From NCBI GenBank assembly GCA_014804785.1, contig JAAUZD010000018.1:1-64000 (forward strand): a stretch of 64,000 nt of DNA. Reading direction: 5' to 3'. Position 1 is the stretch's first letter, and each line of letters opens with the position of its first letter. A program made the translations under genes and the position numbers. The stretch comes from Lachnospiraceae bacterium. Lineage in GTDB: Bacteria; Bacillota; Clostridia; Lachnospirales; Lachnospiraceae. Positions 62,188-64,000 of this stretch are shown in pieces. The notes beneath the pieces were generated by a model. The model saw only the letters and a program-made list of their open reading frames with translations, searched no databases and was not told the origin of the DNA.

Positions 62188-63474
62188 TTAAAACACAATC
62201 CGATCCCGCCCTTGATTTTTCCCAAGGTAGAGTTTTGCATCAGATTCCCTGATGATATGATCGATTTTTTCTTCGCTGCCTTCCACAACTCCAAATGTCA
62301 TCGTGACGTGGATTCCCTTTTCATCATTATAGCTTACATCTTTTCTGCGGATATTCTCCATCAACGCCTCAACAGACTTCACCGCAGCTTCCAGATGATA
62401 GCCCTGAAAACCCAGGAGAAACTCCTCACCGCCCCACCTTGCAGCAAATCCTTTTCCGTGCATATGTTCCTTCAACTGGTCTGCAAGATGAATCAAGACA
62501 ACATCACCGCATTCATGACCATAGGTGTCGTTCACCTTCTTAAAATAGTCAACGTCCCCAAGTGCAATACAAAACGGTATTCCTGATTGCATGTATTCAT
62601 CTTGTATCTGCCTTAGCATCTTTTCTCCGCTCCGCCTGTTGTAAAGTTTTGTCAGGATATCCTGTTCCACCAGTTCTCTTAAAGATTTCTGCATCTTTAA
62701 CGCGTGCTTTCCCATCTCCCCCAATTCATCGCTTCGTTTCAATACATGGGAATCAAGCTCCGCATGCAGGTTTCCATTTGTAACTTTTTCCAGAAAGCCT
62801 TCAATCTTTCGTATTGCACCGACCAACTGCCCTGAAAACCGTATCGTAAAAAAACCGGCAAGCAGGATAGCTGCAATCGCCAAAAGTAAGATAGGCATGA
62901 TTGCATGAAGGACAAGCCCCTTTACATATGCAGACGGTTTCCCTACAAAGATCATTCCAACACAACTGCCATCAGAATTGATAAGCGGTGCATAATAGGA
63001 GAAATATTTTTTATCACCAATTAATGTGCTTGCAAAAAACGCTTCCTCCCCGCTTTTCAATACTTCCTTTGTCACCACCTCATTCGCTTCCGTACCAATC
63101 ACACGCTCTCCCTGCGCATTCTCAATCGTCGTGAGAATACGCACATTTTGATAAAAAAGAGTAACATCTGCATCTGTATACGCTTTCACCCTGTCAATAA
63201 TGGAAAAATCATTACTAATCTGATGCTCTCCTTTGAACAGTAAAATAGCGCCATCCTCATTTACTATGCTGTAGTCACCAGGATATAAATCATCATAGAT
63301 CATTAAAATGGTATTGCATAAATTTTTTAGCCCCTTCTGCGCTTCCTGTCCTATAGAATCCCCTAGACTTTTCGTACAAAAAGCCGTTATGACCATTACC
63401 AACAAAACAATCGGTATAATCGTAATTCTAAGCAATGCCCAATATAAACTATTTTTCTCAATTCTTTTCTTCAT
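62188..63474 (-). CDS. Membrane diguanylate cyclase with Cache-type sensor and GGDEF domain
   Basis: The 428-residue protein has a first membrane helix (about 10-32), an extracellular single-Cache-like domain (about 33-195; ends in a SYYAPLINSDGSCVGMIFVG strand), a second helix (about 205-225), a HAMP-like segment and a GGDEF domain (about 265-428) with the active-site RWGGEEFLLGF. No RxxD inhibitory site is seen five residues before GGEEF. It should make cyclic-di-GMP in response to an external metabolite. GGAGG precedes the ATG at 63472-63474. The gene follows that of a solute-binding protein by 26 bases, so the two probably share a transcript. Confidence 0.93.
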   Translation of the reverse strand: MKKRIEKNSLYWALLRITIIPIVLLVMVITAFCTKSLGDSIGQEAQKGLKNLCNTILMIYDDLYPGDYSIVNEDGAILLFKGEHQISNDFSIIDRVKAYTDADVTLFYQNVRILTTIENAQGERVIGTEANEVVTKEVLKSGEEAFFASTLIGDKKYFSYYAPLINSDGSCVGMIFVGKPSAYVKGLVLHAIMPILLLAIAAILLAGFFTIRFSGQLVGAIRKIEGFLEKVTNGNLHAELDSHVLKRSDELGEMGKHALKMQKSLRELVEQDILTKLYNRRSGEKMLRQIQDEYMQSGIPFCIALGDVDYFKKVNDTYGHECGDVVLIHLADQLKEHMHGKGFAARWGGEEFLLGFQGYHLEAAVKSVEALMENIRRKDVSYNDEKGIHVTMTFGVVEGSEEKIDHIIRESDAKLYLGKNQGRDRIVF

Positions 63475-63500
63475 CCATCCCTCCAGCGATTTCATGGATT

Positions 63501-64000
63501 CTAACGGTTCTCATTTACATAAATCTGTACCCTGCTCTGGATGATGGCCGCTACATCCTTTGCGCTCTTCTGCCCTGCAAAATACGGCGCAGCCTCCTCA
63601 TTAATGATGTTCTCCAATGTATCATCCTGTTTGTAAACCTGCGTAAAGCTGTAGAGCTGCTCCATTACTTCTTCAGCCTCTTGCTCCGTCATTGGCGAAA
63701 TAGGAATTTCCTCGCCGCCTATATAAATTATATCTTCATATTCTACTTTATTTCCATTTTCATCCAGATAATAGGGCTTCTTCATTGCTTCCTCTGCAAG
63801 CTCACTAAGCCGCTTTATGCTGATTGGAAAATCGTAAATAATATTTTCTTTCTGATACTCATCCGTAAGAAAAATCCTCAGGAATTCCCATGCCCCTTCT
63901 TTATTTGCTGACTTTGAGGACAACGCAAACTGTAGATTCGGTGAAATGACAGTGCCGTCTTCATTGGAAGAAGGGAACCCAATCATAGTAATCTTTTCTC
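63501..64000 (-). CDS. Extracellular solute-binding protein, C-terminal part
   Basis: The frame is open to the right edge of the window; about 166 C-terminal residues are visible. The segment GAWEFLRIFLTDEYQKENI is the late motif of family 1 (sugar-type) ABC solute-binding proteins, where an acidic helix follows the ligand cleft, and TMIGFPSSNEDGTVISPNLQ is the preceding strand. The beginning, including any lipoprotein signal, lies outside the window, as would any permease genes. It ends 26 bases before the diguanylate cyclase start. The ligand is unknown. Confidence 0.85.
   Translation of the reverse strand, partial: EKITMIGFPSSNEDGTVISPNLQFALSSKSANKEGAWEFLRIFLTDEYQKENIIYDFPISIKRLSELAEEAMKKPYYLDENGNKVEYEDIIYIGGEEIPISPMTEQEAEEVMEQLYSFTQVYKQDDTLENIINEEAAPYFAGQKSAKDVAAIIQSRVQIYVNENR

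Noticed and set aside
1-64000. Phage, integrase, toxin-antitoxin or restriction system
   Set aside because: No integrase, terminase, capsid, methyltransferase or paired small toxin-antitoxin genes were seen on either strand.

Overview
The window reads as chromosome of a spore-forming, Gram-positive anaerobe of the class Clostridia, most likely family Lachnospiraceae. The grounds are: low-to-moderate GC; spoIVA plus a GerA/SpoVAF-type germination protein; a strictly anaerobic class III ribonucleotide reductase (nrdD-nrdG) with no aerobic reductase in view; the ackA-pta acetate pathway; and Firmicutes gene order in several blocks. The genus cannot be fixed from the sequence alone. Almost every gene lies on the minus strand; only a chemoreceptor (850-2217), prs (27707-28903) and tmcAL (60860-62119) are on plus. 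No rRNA, tRNA, CRISPR array, prophage or intact transposon is visible.

Layout. 1-850: 5' part of an ABC-transporter ATPase, then about 440 bases without a convincing gene that hold an 11-bp inverted-repeat element and an AT-rich promoter region. 850-8050: zinc-binding-type chemoreceptor, DegV protein, GerA/SpoVAF-like protein with a sigma-G-like promoter, and an nrdD-nrdG-dut operon with a good sigma-A promoter and two NrdR-like boxes. 8220-19111: aminotransferase, WYL regulator and HAD phosphatase; a membrane-anchored MutS-like ATPase with a small membrane peptide; a chemoreceptor directly behind a nucleoside-salvage set (PNP, cytidine deaminase, MTA/SAH deaminase); and spoIVA. 19269-27583: metallopeptidase, tyrS, MoxR-VWA pair, gpsA, plsY, der and a DUF512 radical-SAM protein. 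27707-33217: prs, a two-component system and pgeF.

33262-42700 is a housekeeping block for translation, secretion and RNA: yraN, FlhB-C-like, FliK-like, rnhB, two signal peptidases around rbgA, rplS, trmD, rimM, khpA, rpsP, ffh, ylxM. 42821-47094: AraC regulator, GH25 lysozyme-like protein, YitT protein, ilvA. 47100-53597: plsX-acpP-rnc-smc-ftsY, with a palindrome overlapping the plsX promoter. 53718-57449: ECF sigma factor, putative anti-sigma factor and a large transglutaminase-like lipoprotein. 57578-60639: rpmF, yceD, ackA, pta. 60860-64000: tmcAL, a diguanylate cyclase and the C-terminal part of a solute-binding protein.

Most of the window is conserved core genome. The less ordinary signals are: a family of short REP-like palindromes placed immediately after stop codons at three loci; a membrane-tethered MutS-like ATPase of unknown job; a chemoreceptor apparently co-transcribed with purine/pyrimidine salvage genes; sporulation promoters (sigma-G, sigma-E) readable by eye; a perfect inverted repeat over the plsX promoter; and the ECF/transglutaminase-lipoprotein locus. 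I did not find a clear new defence system or mobile system. Several starts were moved from the longest reading frame to the start that has a ribosome-binding site; these are noted in the entries.
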